The position numbers were made by a program, and so were the translations under genes. The notes below the pieces were generated by a model, which was not told where the DNA came from, did no database searches, and worked only from the letters and a program-made list of their open reading frames with translations. Positions 8,783 through 17,146 of a DNA stretch of 22,428 nucleotides are shown piece by piece; the stretch's first letter is position 1, and every line of letters begins with the position of its first letter. Source of the DNA: UBA7332 sp051652645 (GTDB taxonomy: Bacteria; Bacteroidota; Bacteroidia; Bacteroidales; UBA7332); the NCBI GenBank assembly GCA_051652645.1, contig JBOFUP010000088.1:1-22428 (forward strand), in the 5' to 3' direction.

Positions 8783-8842
8783 ATTAAAAAATCAACCACC
8801 TCTTATCTGGTTTAGCTAAATCAGATAAGAGGTGGTTGATTT
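8783..8842 (-). terminator. Terminator of the hut operon
   Basis: A perfect 21-bp inverted repeat (8789-8809 with 8822-8842, 12-base loop) starts 22 bases after the hutI stop codon. On the minus strand it runs into a T tract (TTTTTTAATTT). It insulates putA, whose start codon lies about 120 bases further on. Confidence 0.9.
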
Positions 8843-8863
8843 GGTCTAGTATGAGCAATAGCT

Positions 8864-10102
8864 CTATTTATATTCTACACCCTTAAGGAATGTCCGACTT
8901 ATTAGGTTGGACGTGTATGCGTATGGCAAGAACTCGAGAGACGGAATTGGTTTGGTGATGAAGAAATTTGCTACTTTACCAATGGCAATAGATCCGTGTG
9001 TTGTGCTTATTCCCATAGCATATGCCCCGTTAATAGTTGCCGCATTTAGAGCCTCAGTTGGTGTCATCTTCATCTTTATACAGGCAAGTGAGAGAATAAA
9101 TTTCATATCGCCCGAAGGAGATGAACCAGGATTGTAATCAGTAGAAAGAGCAAGAGGTAGTCCAGCGTCTATCATCTTTCTAGCAGGGGGATATTCCATT
9201 TCAAGGAAAAATGCAGCCCCTGGTAGTAGAGATGGCATTGTTTGGGAGTTGAGTAGAGACTCTATCTCTTGATCACCGGTGAACTCAAGGTGATCAACAG
9301 AGAGTGCATTGTTTGCTACACCAACTTGAATACCACCAGAGAGTGCCAATTCGTTTGCGTGGATTTTAGGGCGCATCCCATGAATTGCCCCTGCCTTGAG
9401 CATTAGATCAGTCTCCTCAACGGTGAAGAATCCTCTGTCGCAGAACACATCAATGAAGTCAGCTAAGTTCTCACGTGCCACTTTGGGTATCATCTTATAT
9501 ATAATAAGATCGACATACTCTTTCTGTCTGCCTTTATATTCGTAAGGAACGGCGTGAGCTCCAAGGAATGTAGCTCTAATCTCGACAGGCATCTCTTGCT
9601 TTAGTCTTCGTATTACTCTGAGCATCTTAAGCTCATCCTCACAAGTTAGTCCATAACCACTTTTGATCTCAATGGCTCCAGTCCCGAAGCGTATCATCTC
9701 GTCTACTCTTGCTTTTGCTTGTTCGAAAAGATCCTCTTCGCTCGTGTCGTGAAGCTTGTGAGCTGAGTTAAGTATCCCACCACCTCGTTTTGCTATCTCC
9801 TCGTAGGATAGACCTTTTATCTTATCTATAAATTCTTGCTCACGGCTACCTGAATAAACAATATGAGTGTGTGAGTCGCAGAAAGAGGGAAGTACATATC
9901 CATTGTTAGCATCTACAACTTGATCCACTGGCTCATCGTTCCACTCTGATATTGGTCCCAAGCGAGATATGACTCCATCCTCTACGAGAAGGTATGCATT
10001 TGGAATGTTGTTCATAACTGCCATTTGCTTACCACACACCTTATCTCTTATTTCGGACTCAGTAAGAGCCAACTCTTTTATGTTTTTAATCAGCAAGCGC
10101 AT
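8864..10102 (-). CDS. hutI: HutI, imidazolonepropionase
   Basis: A 412-residue cytosolic amidohydrolase, the usual length for HutI. It opens 4-imidazolone-5-propionate to N-formiminoglutamate, the third step of histidine breakdown. Metal-site motifs are in place: His78 and His80 in DSHTH, His248 in KIHANE, His271 in VDHLEF and Asp322 in STDYNPGSSPS. The blocks EIKSGYGL (145-152) and GAHAVPYEYKG (181-191) are HutI-specific. It is the last gene of the operon. The ATG at 10102 lies inside the end of hutH, giving a 17-base overlap, so translation of the two is probably coupled. A strong hairpin terminator follows. Confidence 0.96.
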   Translation of the reverse strand: MRLLIKNIKELALTESEIRDKVCGKQMAVMNNIPNAYLLVEDGVISRLGPISEWNDEPVDQVVDANNGYVLPSFCDSHTHIVYSGSREQEFIDKIKGLSYEEIAKRGGGILNSAHKLHDTSEEDLFEQAKARVDEMIRFGTGAIEIKSGYGLTCEDELKMLRVIRRLKQEMPVEIRATFLGAHAVPYEYKGRQKEYVDLIIYKMIPKVARENLADFIDVFCDRGFFTVEETDLMLKAGAIHGMRPKIHANELALSGGIQVGVANNALSVDHLEFTGDQEIESLLNSQTMPSLLPGAAFFLEMEYPPARKMIDAGLPLALSTDYNPGSSPSGDMKFILSLACIKMKMTPTEALNAATINGAYAMGISTTHGSIAIGKVANFFITKPIPSLEFLPYAYTSNLISRTFLKGVEYK

Positions 10103-11591
10103 ACTCTGACTCTCTAGATGTTTGAAGAAATTTTATTGAACTCTCTATGTGGGTGTACATGACTTCATCTTCAACAATAAAGGGAACAACCTCTCTGTAG
10201 CAGCTAACAAGGTCCTCAAGTTGAGGTGAGCTCTTGAAGGGACGGCGGAATTCTAGTGCTTGAGCAGCATTGAACAGCTCAATAGCTAATACGCGTTCTG
10301 TGTTGCAAACAACTCGGAAGAGTTTGGTCGCAGCATTAGCACCCATACTAACGTGATCCTCTTGTCCTTGAGAAGATTCAATAGAGTCTACAGAAGCAGG
10401 CATACACAACCCCTTGCTCTGACTCACTATTGAGGCTACAGTATATTGAGGTATCATGAATCCACTGTTGAGACCTGGATTTGCAACAAGGAATTTAGGT
10501 AGTCCTCTCTCACCCTTAATTAGTTGGTAGGTTCGCTGTCCTGATATACTACCAAGCTCTGCTACAGCTATAGCAAGGAAATCCATAGCAAGAGCTAGAG
10601 GTTGTCCGTGGAAGTTGCCAGCAGAGATAATAAGATCCTCATCAGGTATTATACTAGGGTTGTCCGTAGCACTATTTATCTCAGTCTCAATTACTGACTT
10701 TACATAGTGTATAGTGTCTTTAGATGCACCATGAACTTGAGGAATACACCTGAAAGAGTAAGGGTCTTGTACATGTTTTTTTGGACGCTCGATAATTTCA
10801 CTGCCATCAAGAAGTTGTCTGATGCGAGCAGCTGTCTCTTGTTGTCCTCGGTGAGGGCGGATTCTATGAACAGCATCATGAAAAGGAGATATTCGGCCAT
10901 CAAAGGCATCAATTGATATAGCAGAGATTGTATCAGCCCACTCGGATATCTCTTCTGCTTTAACAATAGACCATACTGCATAAGCACTCATAAACTGAGT
11001 CCCGTTCAACAGAGATAATCCCTCTTTTGATTGAAGCTTTATAGGTTCTAAATTTAGCTCAGCTAGTGCTTGGCTTGATTCCATCCTTTTTCCTTTATAC
11101 ATCACCTCCCCAAGCCCTAGAAGAGGAAGGCTCAAGTGAGCAAGAGGGGATAGGTCACCCGAAGCACCAAGTGATCCTTGTTGGTATATTATAGGAAGAA
11201 TGTTGTTGTTGTAAAAATCAACAAGCCTTTGCACTGTGATGAGCTGCACTCCAGAATAGCCATAAGAAAGAGATTGTATCTTTAGGAATAGTATTAGCTT
11301 TACAATTTCGCTAGGAACCTCATCGCCAGTTCCACAAGCGTGAGACATAACAAGGTTCTTCTGAAGTTGCGAAAGCTCATTTGCCTCTATGCTTATATTG
11401 CAAAGAGATCCAAATCCAGTTGTTATACCATAGATTGGCTCTTTTTGAGAGACCATTTTATGGTCTAGATAATTTCTACACTTCTCGATTCTCTCTATTG
11501 ACTCTTTGGATAGTTCAAGACGATATTCACCTGTTAATACTCGGTTTATGTCGTCAATAGTTAAATATTCTGGGCTAATATAGTGTATCAT
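10086..11591 (-). CDS. hutH: HutH, histidine ammonia-lyase
   Basis: A 501-residue member of the aromatic amino-acid lyase family, of the usual HutH size. It removes ammonia from histidine to give urocanate, the first step of the pathway. The self-forming MIO electrophile comes from Ala143-Ser144-Gly145 in GSLGASGDLSPLAH. Tyr54 in YGITTGFG is the catalytic tyrosine. Other family blocks are NGTQFMSAY, SATDNPSI near 315 and SSQGQEDHVSMG near 411, which carries the Q-E-D-H motif. A tyrosine or phenylalanine lyase is less likely because the gene sits among hutU, hutI and ftcD. The gap to hutU upstream is 24 bases, and hutI overlaps its 3' end. Confidence 0.96.
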   Translation of the reverse strand: MIHYISPEYLTIDDINRVLTGEYRLELSKESIERIEKCRNYLDHKMVSQKEPIYGITTGFGSLCNISIEANELSQLQKNLVMSHACGTGDEVPSEIVKLILFLKIQSLSYGYSGVQLITVQRLVDFYNNNILPIIYQQGSLGASGDLSPLAHLSLPLLGLGEVMYKGKRMESSQALAELNLEPIKLQSKEGLSLLNGTQFMSAYAVWSIVKAEEISEWADTISAISIDAFDGRISPFHDAVHRIRPHRGQQETAARIRQLLDGSEIIERPKKHVQDPYSFRCIPQVHGASKDTIHYVKSVIETEINSATDNPSIIPDEDLIISAGNFHGQPLALAMDFLAIAVAELGSISGQRTYQLIKGERGLPKFLVANPGLNSGFMIPQYTVASIVSQSKGLCMPASVDSIESSQGQEDHVSMGANAATKLFRVVCNTERVLAIELFNAAQALEFRRPFKSSPQLEDLVSCYREVVPFIVEDEVMYTHIESSIKFLQTSRESEYALAD

Positions 11592-11615
11592 AGTTTTCGT
11601 GGTTGTTTAAGGTAT

Positions 11616-13631
11616 TTAGTTTTCTAGTGCTGTCTTTATTATTGAGTCGTCTGCTATGTTAGGGAGAGTAACAACAAGACCTGGAGTTCTCTGCATCTCG
11701 CGTTGAATGGCAAAGATAGCAGACTCATTTCGAGCCCAACTACGTCTAGCTATACCATTATTTACATCCCAATGAAGCATCATTTGAAGTCTACGTGCTG
11801 CTTGTTGTGAGCCATCTATAGTCAATCCGAAACCACCATTAATAACCTCACCCCATCCAACACCACCACCATTGTGTATTGAAACCCAAGTAGCACCGCG
11901 AGCTGCATCGCCAATAACATTTTGGATTGCCATGTCGGCAGTGTATGAAGAACCATCATAAATGTTAGATGTCTCTCTGTATGGCGAGTCTGTACCAGAT
12001 ACATCATGGTGGTCGCGCCCGAGAACTATTGGGGCTGATATCTCACCCTTACGAATTGCTTCATTTAGTGCTAGTGCAATTTTTATTCTTCCCTCGGCAT
12101 CAGCATATAGTATCCTAGCTTGAGAGCCAACAACCAGCTTATTCTTTTTAGCCTCTTTGATCCAATGAATATTATCATCTAGTTGTCCACAAATCTCCTC
12201 AGGAGCACTCTCTCTAATTGTACTTAAAACCTCAGCTGCAATTTTATCACTCTTTTCAAGATCATTAGGATCACAAGATGTGCACACCCATCTGAATGGC
12301 CCGAACCCATAGTCAAAGAATTGAGGTCCCATTATATCTTGAACGTAAGAAGGGTATATGAATGTGCCATCCTCTTTTACTATTTCAGCTTTAGCACGAG
12401 AGGCCTCTAGGAGAAAAGCGTTGCCATAGTCAAAGAAGTACATTCCCCTCTTTGTTAATATGTTTATGGCATCTACTTGTCTTCTGAGTGAGTCGTGAAC
12501 AGCCTCTTTGAATCTTTCAGGCTCGTTTGCCATCATTTTGTTTGACTCTTCATAACTAAATCCAGTAGGGTAGTAACCACCCGCCCAAGGATTATGAAGT
12601 GAAGTCTGGTCAGATCCAATATGTATGTGAATATCCTCTTGAGCTAGTCTCTCCCACAAATCAACAATGTTGCCTTGGTAAGCCAACGAAATGGCCTCTT
12701 TGTTATTGCTGGCAGAGCGAATTCTAGGAATGAGTTTGTCAAGTGAGGTATATACCTCGTCTACCCAACCCTGAGCATGACGCTTCTCAACAGCTTTGGG
12801 GTTTATCTCCGCAATGACAGATACAACACCAGATATAACGCCAGCCTTTGGTTGTGCACCAGACATACCCCCCAATCCAGATGAGACGAATATCATACCA
12901 CGTAGGTCTCTCTCTCCTGCTTTTAGAAGTTTTCTTCCAGCATTAAGTATAGTGATGGTTGTACCATGAACGATGCCTTGTGGTCCTATATACATAAATG
13001 AGCCAGCAGTCATTTGCCCATACTGAGTAACACCTAGAGCGTTGAACTTCTCCCAATCATCAGGTTTTGAATAGTTGGGTATCATCATACCATTTGTAAC
13101 AACTACCCTTGGGGCATCTGGGTGAGATGGGAACAATCCCATAGGGTGACCAGAGTATAGCACTAGTGTCTGATGATCACTCATCTCCGATAGGTATTTC
13201 ATGGTCAATCTATATTGAGCCCAGTTCTGGAATACAGCTCCATTACCACCATAGGTAATAAGCTCGTGAGGGTGTTGAGCTACTGCATGATCTAGGTTGT
13301 TTTGAAGCATCATCATTATAGATGCAGCTTGTCTAGATCTATGAGGGTATTCATTCAATGGTCGCGCTTTCATAGTATGACAAGGTCTAAGCCTATGCAT
13401 ATATATACGTCCATACTCTTTGAGTTCGTAAGCAAACTCAGGGGCTAGGATTTCATGCTGTTCTTTAGGGAAGTACCTAAGCGCATTCTTTAGAGCAAGT
13501 TCCTTCTCCTTAGGCGTAAGGATATCCTTACGCTTAGGAGCATGATTTACTTCAGAGTCATATTTCGGGAGTTCAGGCAAGATGGTTGGAATACCCTCTT
13601 GTATCTCTTTTTGAAAATCGTTTATTGTCAT
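11616..13631 (-). CDS. hutU: HutU, urocanate hydratase (long form)
   Basis: A 671-residue urocanase that converts urocanate to imidazolonepropionate using tightly bound NAD. It is about 110 residues longer than the ~557-residue enzymes of Pseudomonas or Bacillus and close in length to the animal enzyme. Conserved blocks are ITYGGNGAVFQNW (125-137), YSGHPMGLFPSHPDAPRVVVTN (159-180), YGQMTAGSFMYIGPQGIVHG (204-223), SGLGGMSGAQPKAG (251-264), GFGPFRWVC (442-450) and the C-terminal GATWVSIHNGGGVGWGE. The extra length is partly the N-terminal ~55 residues and partly segments in the second half. It follows ftcD by 26 bases and precedes hutH by 24. Confidence 0.95.
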   Translation of the reverse strand: MTINDFQKEIQEGIPTILPELPKYDSEVNHAPKRKDILTPKEKELALKNALRYFPKEQHEILAPEFAYELKEYGRIYMHRLRPCHTMKARPLNEYPHRSRQAASIMMMLQNNLDHAVAQHPHELITYGGNGAVFQNWAQYRLTMKYLSEMSDHQTLVLYSGHPMGLFPSHPDAPRVVVTNGMMIPNYSKPDDWEKFNALGVTQYGQMTAGSFMYIGPQGIVHGTTITILNAGRKLLKAGERDLRGMIFVSSGLGGMSGAQPKAGVISGVVSVIAEINPKAVEKRHAQGWVDEVYTSLDKLIPRIRSASNNKEAISLAYQGNIVDLWERLAQEDIHIHIGSDQTSLHNPWAGGYYPTGFSYEESNKMMANEPERFKEAVHDSLRRQVDAINILTKRGMYFFDYGNAFLLEASRAKAEIVKEDGTFIYPSYVQDIMGPQFFDYGFGPFRWVCTSCDPNDLEKSDKIAAEVLSTIRESAPEEICGQLDDNIHWIKEAKKNKLVVGSQARILYADAEGRIKIALALNEAIRKGEISAPIVLGRDHHDVSGTDSPYRETSNIYDGSSYTADMAIQNVIGDAARGATWVSIHNGGGVGWGEVINGGFGLTIDGSQQAARRLQMMLHWDVNNGIARRSWARNESAIFAIQREMQRTPGLVVTLPNIADDSIIKTALEN

Positions 13632-13657
13632 TCTGTTTCTCTTGGTAAAAGGTGAAG

Positions 13658-15355
13658 TTAACCTATTTTATTATCAACAATCATTAGGCATTCTTGCTCT
13701 AATGCAATAGCTTTAGATAGAATGTCTCTACCTTCAGCTAGAATAGCATCTGCTGATTCCCGGTTTTTTAGTCCGCTAGCATTGATTCTGACATTTAACC
13801 ATGCACCCTTAACAGCAGCCAGAGCAGCTAAAGCCCCTACTCCAGCATCCGAAACAGAGTTTGGATTTCCCTCTTTTGACATCTCTATGGCCAATGGCAA
13901 GACCTTTAGTGAGGCTCTCATAGTTTTAAGTGGCACCTCAGTAGCATATAGAGTAGCAGCTTCCATAGCCTCAAGTCTAAGAGCTTTCTCTTTGTCACTC
14001 CCTTTTGGCATAGATAAAGCATCCATAATACCATTGAATGAACGGGTATCTTCGTCAACTAGCCATATGAGTTCACTCATTAATGATTGTCCAGCTTCGG
14101 CATAGTCAGAAAACTCTTCCCATCTGCTGTCCCATCCTGCTTTGTGAGAAGATAGGTTTGCTACCATCGTACTTAGAGCAGCACCCAAAGCACCCATGTA
14201 TGCAGCAATTGAGCCACCCCCTGGTGCAGGCGATTCGCTAGCGCTCTCATGAGCGAAAGCCTTGCAAGTCATGTCCATTAAGTTTGCAGCACTCTTATCC
14301 TCAAGTAGATATTCAATTATTTTCTCCTCTGCAATGAATGGTTTTAGATCATCAAGCCCCATTGACTTAATAGCTATCTTGATTATTTCACTCTCAGATA
14401 TACCAGTGGATCGCTGTTGTTTTCTAAGGAAGTATTTACCCGCATCAATAAGAGTCTTTTTGGGTACTAGACCAACAATCTCGGTTCCAGTAACTCTTAT
14501 TCCCCTATCATTTGCTTTTTGAGTAACTTCGTCGAAAGCTACGTGTAGAGGAGTTTCAGAAATATTAGTTATGTTCATTGATACTTGAGCAATCTTGTAC
14601 TCATCAATGAACCATCCAATGGCTTTTGTTCCCTTTAGTGTTCCAGGTATATGTATAGGATTACCTTTCTCATCCTTAACTATTTTACCTATTGGGGAGT
14701 TGCCCTCTCGCATTGGGCGCCCCTTCTCTCTAACGTCAAATGCTATGGCGTTAGCTCTACGCGTTGAGGTGGTATTTAGATTGTAGTTTACAGCAATAAG
14801 GAAGTCTCTAGCACCAATTGCAGTAGCTCCAGTATGCGCTACATGTTTAGAAAATTCGTTTGGTCCGAAATCAGGTTTCCATCTATCAGTAGTAATTCTA
14901 TCTGCAAGACCTTCATACTCTCCAGCACGACAAGTGGCAAGGTTTTTTCTCTCTTGGATTAATGCAGCCGATTCATAACAATAGATAGGAATATTCAACT
15001 CCTGACCAACTCGTTTTGCTAATTCTCGAGCTAGCTGAGCACACTCTTCTAGGCTTATTCCAGACACAGGTACTAGAGGGCAAACATCCGTTGCTCCCAT
15101 ACGAGGGTGTGCACCTTTATGATGACGCATATCAATGACTTCAGAAGCTTTCTTTATTGCTAAAAAAGCAGCCTCAATCACCTCCTTCGGCTCACCAACA
15201 AATGTTACAACTGTACGGTTTGTCGCAGCTCCTGGATCAACATCCAGAAGTTTAACACCCTCAACAGACTCTATTTGATCCGTAATTTGGCGAATAACCG
15301 CCATGTCGCGACCTTCACTAAAGTTAGGTACGCACTCGATGATTTGTCTTTTCAT
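13658..15355 (-). CDS. ftcD: FtcD, glutamate formimidoyltransferase / formimino-THF cyclodeaminase fusion
   Basis: A 565-residue fusion of two folate enzymes. Residues 1 to about 325 are the formimidoyltransferase. The start IIECVPNFSEGRD is diagnostic, His83 in KGAHPRMGATD matches the catalytic histidine, and the body includes ATNRTVVTFVG and PDFGP. Residues about 350-560 are the cyclodeaminase, with ESPAPGGGSIAAYMGALG (374-391) as its signature. Together they pass the formimino group of N-formiminoglutamate to tetrahydrofolate, release glutamate, and then release ammonia to give methenyl-THF. This replaces the HutG-type ending of the pathway. It is the first gene of the leftward operon. No clear -7/-33 promoter is visible in the sequence just upstream. 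Fusion in this order is also seen in animals and other Bacteroidota. Confidence 0.95.
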   Translation of the reverse strand: MKRQIIECVPNFSEGRDMAVIRQITDQIESVEGVKLLDVDPGAATNRTVVTFVGEPKEVIEAAFLAIKKASEVIDMRHHKGAHPRMGATDVCPLVPVSGISLEECAQLARELAKRVGQELNIPIYCYESAALIQERKNLATCRAGEYEGLADRITTDRWKPDFGPNEFSKHVAHTGATAIGARDFLIAVNYNLNTTSTRRANAIAFDVREKGRPMREGNSPIGKIVKDEKGNPIHIPGTLKGTKAIGWFIDEYKIAQVSMNITNISETPLHVAFDEVTQKANDRGIRVTGTEIVGLVPKKTLIDAGKYFLRKQQRSTGISESEIIKIAIKSMGLDDLKPFIAEEKIIEYLLEDKSAANLMDMTCKAFAHESASESPAPGGGSIAAYMGALGAALSTMVANLSSHKAGWDSRWEEFSDYAEAGQSLMSELIWLVDEDTRSFNGIMDALSMPKGSDKEKALRLEAMEAATLYATEVPLKTMRASLKVLPLAIEMSKEGNPNSVSDAGVGALAALAAVKGAWLNVRINASGLKNRESADAILAEGRDILSKAIALEQECLMIVDNKIG

Positions 15356-15775
15356 TTGTATTATTATCCGTTAACATGGTTATTTCGGCCCTAATATAAC
15401 AATTATTTCTCAAGATAATGTTAAATCTTCATTATATAGCTTTCATAATGATAGGTTCGAGATTGCTGTTAGTCAGTCGCTAGTAACTATGCTTATCTCG
15501 TTTCAGTATTACCTATTACTCTCTTATCCTAATCGTTTTAGCTTAGCATAACCTCTACTCAAAGTAAGCGACACCGTATTTTTGCTCTGTAAAATTGAAA
15601 TATTACAATGCATAAATGAAATAAAAACGACCTCTACCTTGTGATAATATATTGTTACATGAAAAATGCCTATCCTAATACATCTTTAATCACCACTCTT
15701 AAAAGTGGGCTACTATATTTAACATCTACACTACACTATATGATAGATAGCTTAAAAAAGATAGCTATTAAAAAA

Positions 15776-15904
15776 CGCTTAGAGTTTGGGTGAAAACTCT
15801 AAGAGGTAACGCTCTAAATCCTCAGAGGTTTTGCCCTAAACTCTAAGCAAAATTTGTGTGATGTCACAGCGTTTTTGCCATTAGGCAGAGGGTTTCCTTT
15901 TTTT
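15776..15904. other. Cluster of alternative hairpins
   Basis: CTTAGAGTTT (15778-15787) pairs perfectly with AAACTCTAAG at 15794-15803 and equally well with a second AAACTCTAAG at 15838-15847, so two exclusive stems are possible. A third element, GCAAAA (15847-15852) with TTTTGC (15873-15878) enclosing TGTGA-TG-TCACA (15857-15868), follows. A T7 run lies at 15898-15904. This could be a small RNA or an untranslated regulatory segment. No gene starts just downstream, so its function is unknown. Confidence 0.4.
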
Positions 15905-15951
15905 GGGTAGCAGTTGAAGGGGCTAATGACTACTAATAGTAAGGAGGAAGA

Positions 15952-16147
15952 GTTAACGAATCATGTGTTTTAACAATTTGCTATTAATGAAACAGCAAAT
16001 TCATTACCCAGAGTTTTAGTTTTACGCGTTTCTATTGCCATATTGCAACACTCCTTTATAATCAAATGTTTACGGGTGGCAATAGGTGCTGGCAATAGGT
16101 GGTAATAAGATTCTATTGCCACCTATGTTTTTTATCTTAAAAACTCT
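15952..16147. repeat. Diverged direct repeat, copy 1
   Basis: About 195 bp that recur at 16401-16600. The copies align almost without gaps at a constant offset of 453 bases, and by eye are roughly three-quarters identical. Shared blocks include GCTATTAATGAAACAG, TTAGTTTT, GTTTCTATTG, TATTGCAA, CTTTATA and TTTATCTTAA. Inside copy 1, TGGCAATAGGTG occurs twice in tandem (16077 and 16090), and GGTGGCAATAG (16075-16085) pairs with CTATTGCCACC (16113-16123). It could be a structured RNA element, a MITE-like dispersed repeat or the remnant of a duplication. Confidence 0.75.
15970..16041 (-). CDS. Possible 23-residue small ORF inside repeat copy 1
   Basis: On the minus strand, AAAGGAG (16057 to 16051) sits nine bases before an ATG at 16041, which opens a 23-codon frame ending in TAA: MAIETRKTKTLGNEFAVSLIANC. 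The SD-like sequence and spacing are good. In copy 2 the same register is held without gaps, but the ATG is ACA, the SD is AAAGAAG and an in-frame TGA interrupts it, although the tail VSLIA-x-C-stop survives. It may be a tiny peptide, a leader, or a chance frame in a repeat. I know no family for it. Confidence 0.2.
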   Translation of the reverse strand: MAIETRKTKTLGNEFAVSLIANC

Positions 16148-16331
16148 GTACTATTTATGTGATTTAGGTAATTGTATTGATGGTAAAATGAATAAAGATG
16201 CGAGTAATGTAAGAATTAAGACCCTGAAATGTTAATTGTAAGAGGTCTAGATAGGGACAGACGAATTTTTAAGCCTCAGAGTTTGAAATTTCCGTATATC
16301 ATACCAATTTTACAAAATCTTGAGGCCTAAC

Positions 16332-16339
16332 TATATTTG
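16332..16339 (+). promoter_or_regulatory. Possible -7 box upstream of repeat copy 2
   Basis: TATATTTG fits TAnnTTTG and lies about 60 bases before repeat copy 2, in the orientation that would transcribe it rightward. The region 19-21 bases upstream has only TTTT, not TTTG. In AT-rich sequence such a box can arise by chance. Confidence 0.25.
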
Positions 16340-16400
16340 TATAATTTTCAAGTAATATTTAGTCAAATCAGTTCGCAATAGAAGTCCCAAAGTGAGTAGT

Positions 16401-16600
16401 GACGTTAAGTGGCTACATCAATTTAACAAATCGCTATTAATGAAACAGTAAATATATCTCACAGAGTCTTAGTTTTGCTCGTTTCTATTGTTGTATTGCA
16501 ATACTTCTTTATAGTCAAGTGTTTAGAGGTTACAATAGGGTGTTGCAATAAGTGGCGATATGTTACTATTGTAATAGAGGGGTTTATCTTAAATCTCAAA
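16401..16600. repeat. Diverged direct repeat, copy 2
   Basis: The partner of the element at 15952-16147. The stem that is TGGCAATAG/CTATTGCCA in copy 1 is TTACAATAG (16530-16538) and CTATTGTAA (16566-16574) here. Two positions changed on each arm and pairing is fully kept. A second potential pair, TATTGCAA (16494-16501) with TTGCAATA (16543-16550), is also present. The minus-strand small frame of copy 1 is broken here. Confidence 0.75.
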
Positions 16601-17105
16601 ATGTTATTAATACAATGCTACCGCTAATAGTGAGCATTCATGCAATAGAGATAGCCTCAATGATTAAATTGTAAAGAGCAATACCCCTATCTGTTAAATT
16701 AGATAGATGTAGAGATAGGAGTATGAATTTTAAACTCAAAGAGTTGAGCAAGACTTCTCTACAACTCAATTTTTCAAAACGGCAATATGTTGACAAGGGA
16801 AACGACTTTTATCTATTTTGTAAAATTACTTTGGCTGGCCATTGTATGCTAAATCTCATTATAGAATATTAGGTTTTAATTCTAATCTAGATGAACTAAC
16901 GTCGCGAGAGAATCATTAAACGCAAAAATAAAAGCTTATAGGGTTGGTGTAACAGATATAAAATCCTTCTTATTGAGGTTATGCAAGATTAAAATATATG
17001 TTATCCTCCCCCAAAAAAGAGGAGTTAACAGTCTCACAAGTTTTGATCTTGATCCATTCAATTTAGTAATTCAACTGTTGTGGAGAGAGTTTGAGGGATG
17101 TGCAT

Positions 17106-17146
17106 AAAAAAAGTGCTAACTGACCAATGATGGTTAGTTAGCACTT
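17106..17146 (-). terminator. Terminator of tRNA-Cys
   Basis: A 16-bp stem (17111-17126 with 17131-17146, one G-T wobble, four-base loop) lies just beyond the 3' end of the leftward tRNA-Cys. It is followed on that strand by a run of T from the A tract at 17106-17112. Confidence 0.85.

Larger units (their letters stand above)
15356..17105. other. Gene-poor intergenic region with hairpins and a diverged repeat
   Basis: About 1.75 kb between the ftcD start and the tRNA-Cys terminator. I find no long open frame with a plausible start in any frame and no recognisable protein remnant. It holds a cluster of AAACTCTAAG-type palindromes (15776-15878), a T7 run (15898-15904), two copies of a ~195-bp repeat (15952-16147 and 16401-16600), a possible plus-strand promoter box (16332-16339), and an imperfect hairpin (16681-16691 with 16714-16724). 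The remaining stretches, 15356-15770 and 16730-17100, are AT-rich and show nothing I can name. The promoter of the ftcD operon must lie near 15360-15480, but no consensus box stands out. Confidence 0.7.

Noticed and set aside
13722..14105. Long open frames on the plus strand opposite the hut genes
   Set aside because: They lie antisense to well-supported ftcD, hutU, hutH and putA coding sequence, have no family resemblance, and their lengths are expected by chance from the codon use of those genes.
15857..15868. TGTGATGTCACA as a CRP/FNR-family operator
   Set aside because: The half-sites fit but their spacing is two bases instead of the usual four to six, no gene starts just downstream, and the palindrome is part of a larger hairpin.
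15970..16147. Insertion-sequence remnant with terminal inverted repeats
   Set aside because: The GGTGGCAATAG/CTATTGCCACC pair is internal rather than terminal, no target duplication or transposase fragment is visible, and the copies are in direct orientation. A MITE remains possible but unproven.
15952..16600. CRISPR array or integron attC sites
   Set aside because: Only two copies, about 195 bp each and 453 bp apart, heavily diverged, with no regular spacers, no cas or integrase gene and no attC core sites that I can see.
16741..16774. Rho-independent terminator (GAGTTG with CAACTC, then TTTTT)
   Set aside because: The stem is only six pairs with a 15-base loop, and no transcript is known to need it. 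It is too weak to list as a feature.
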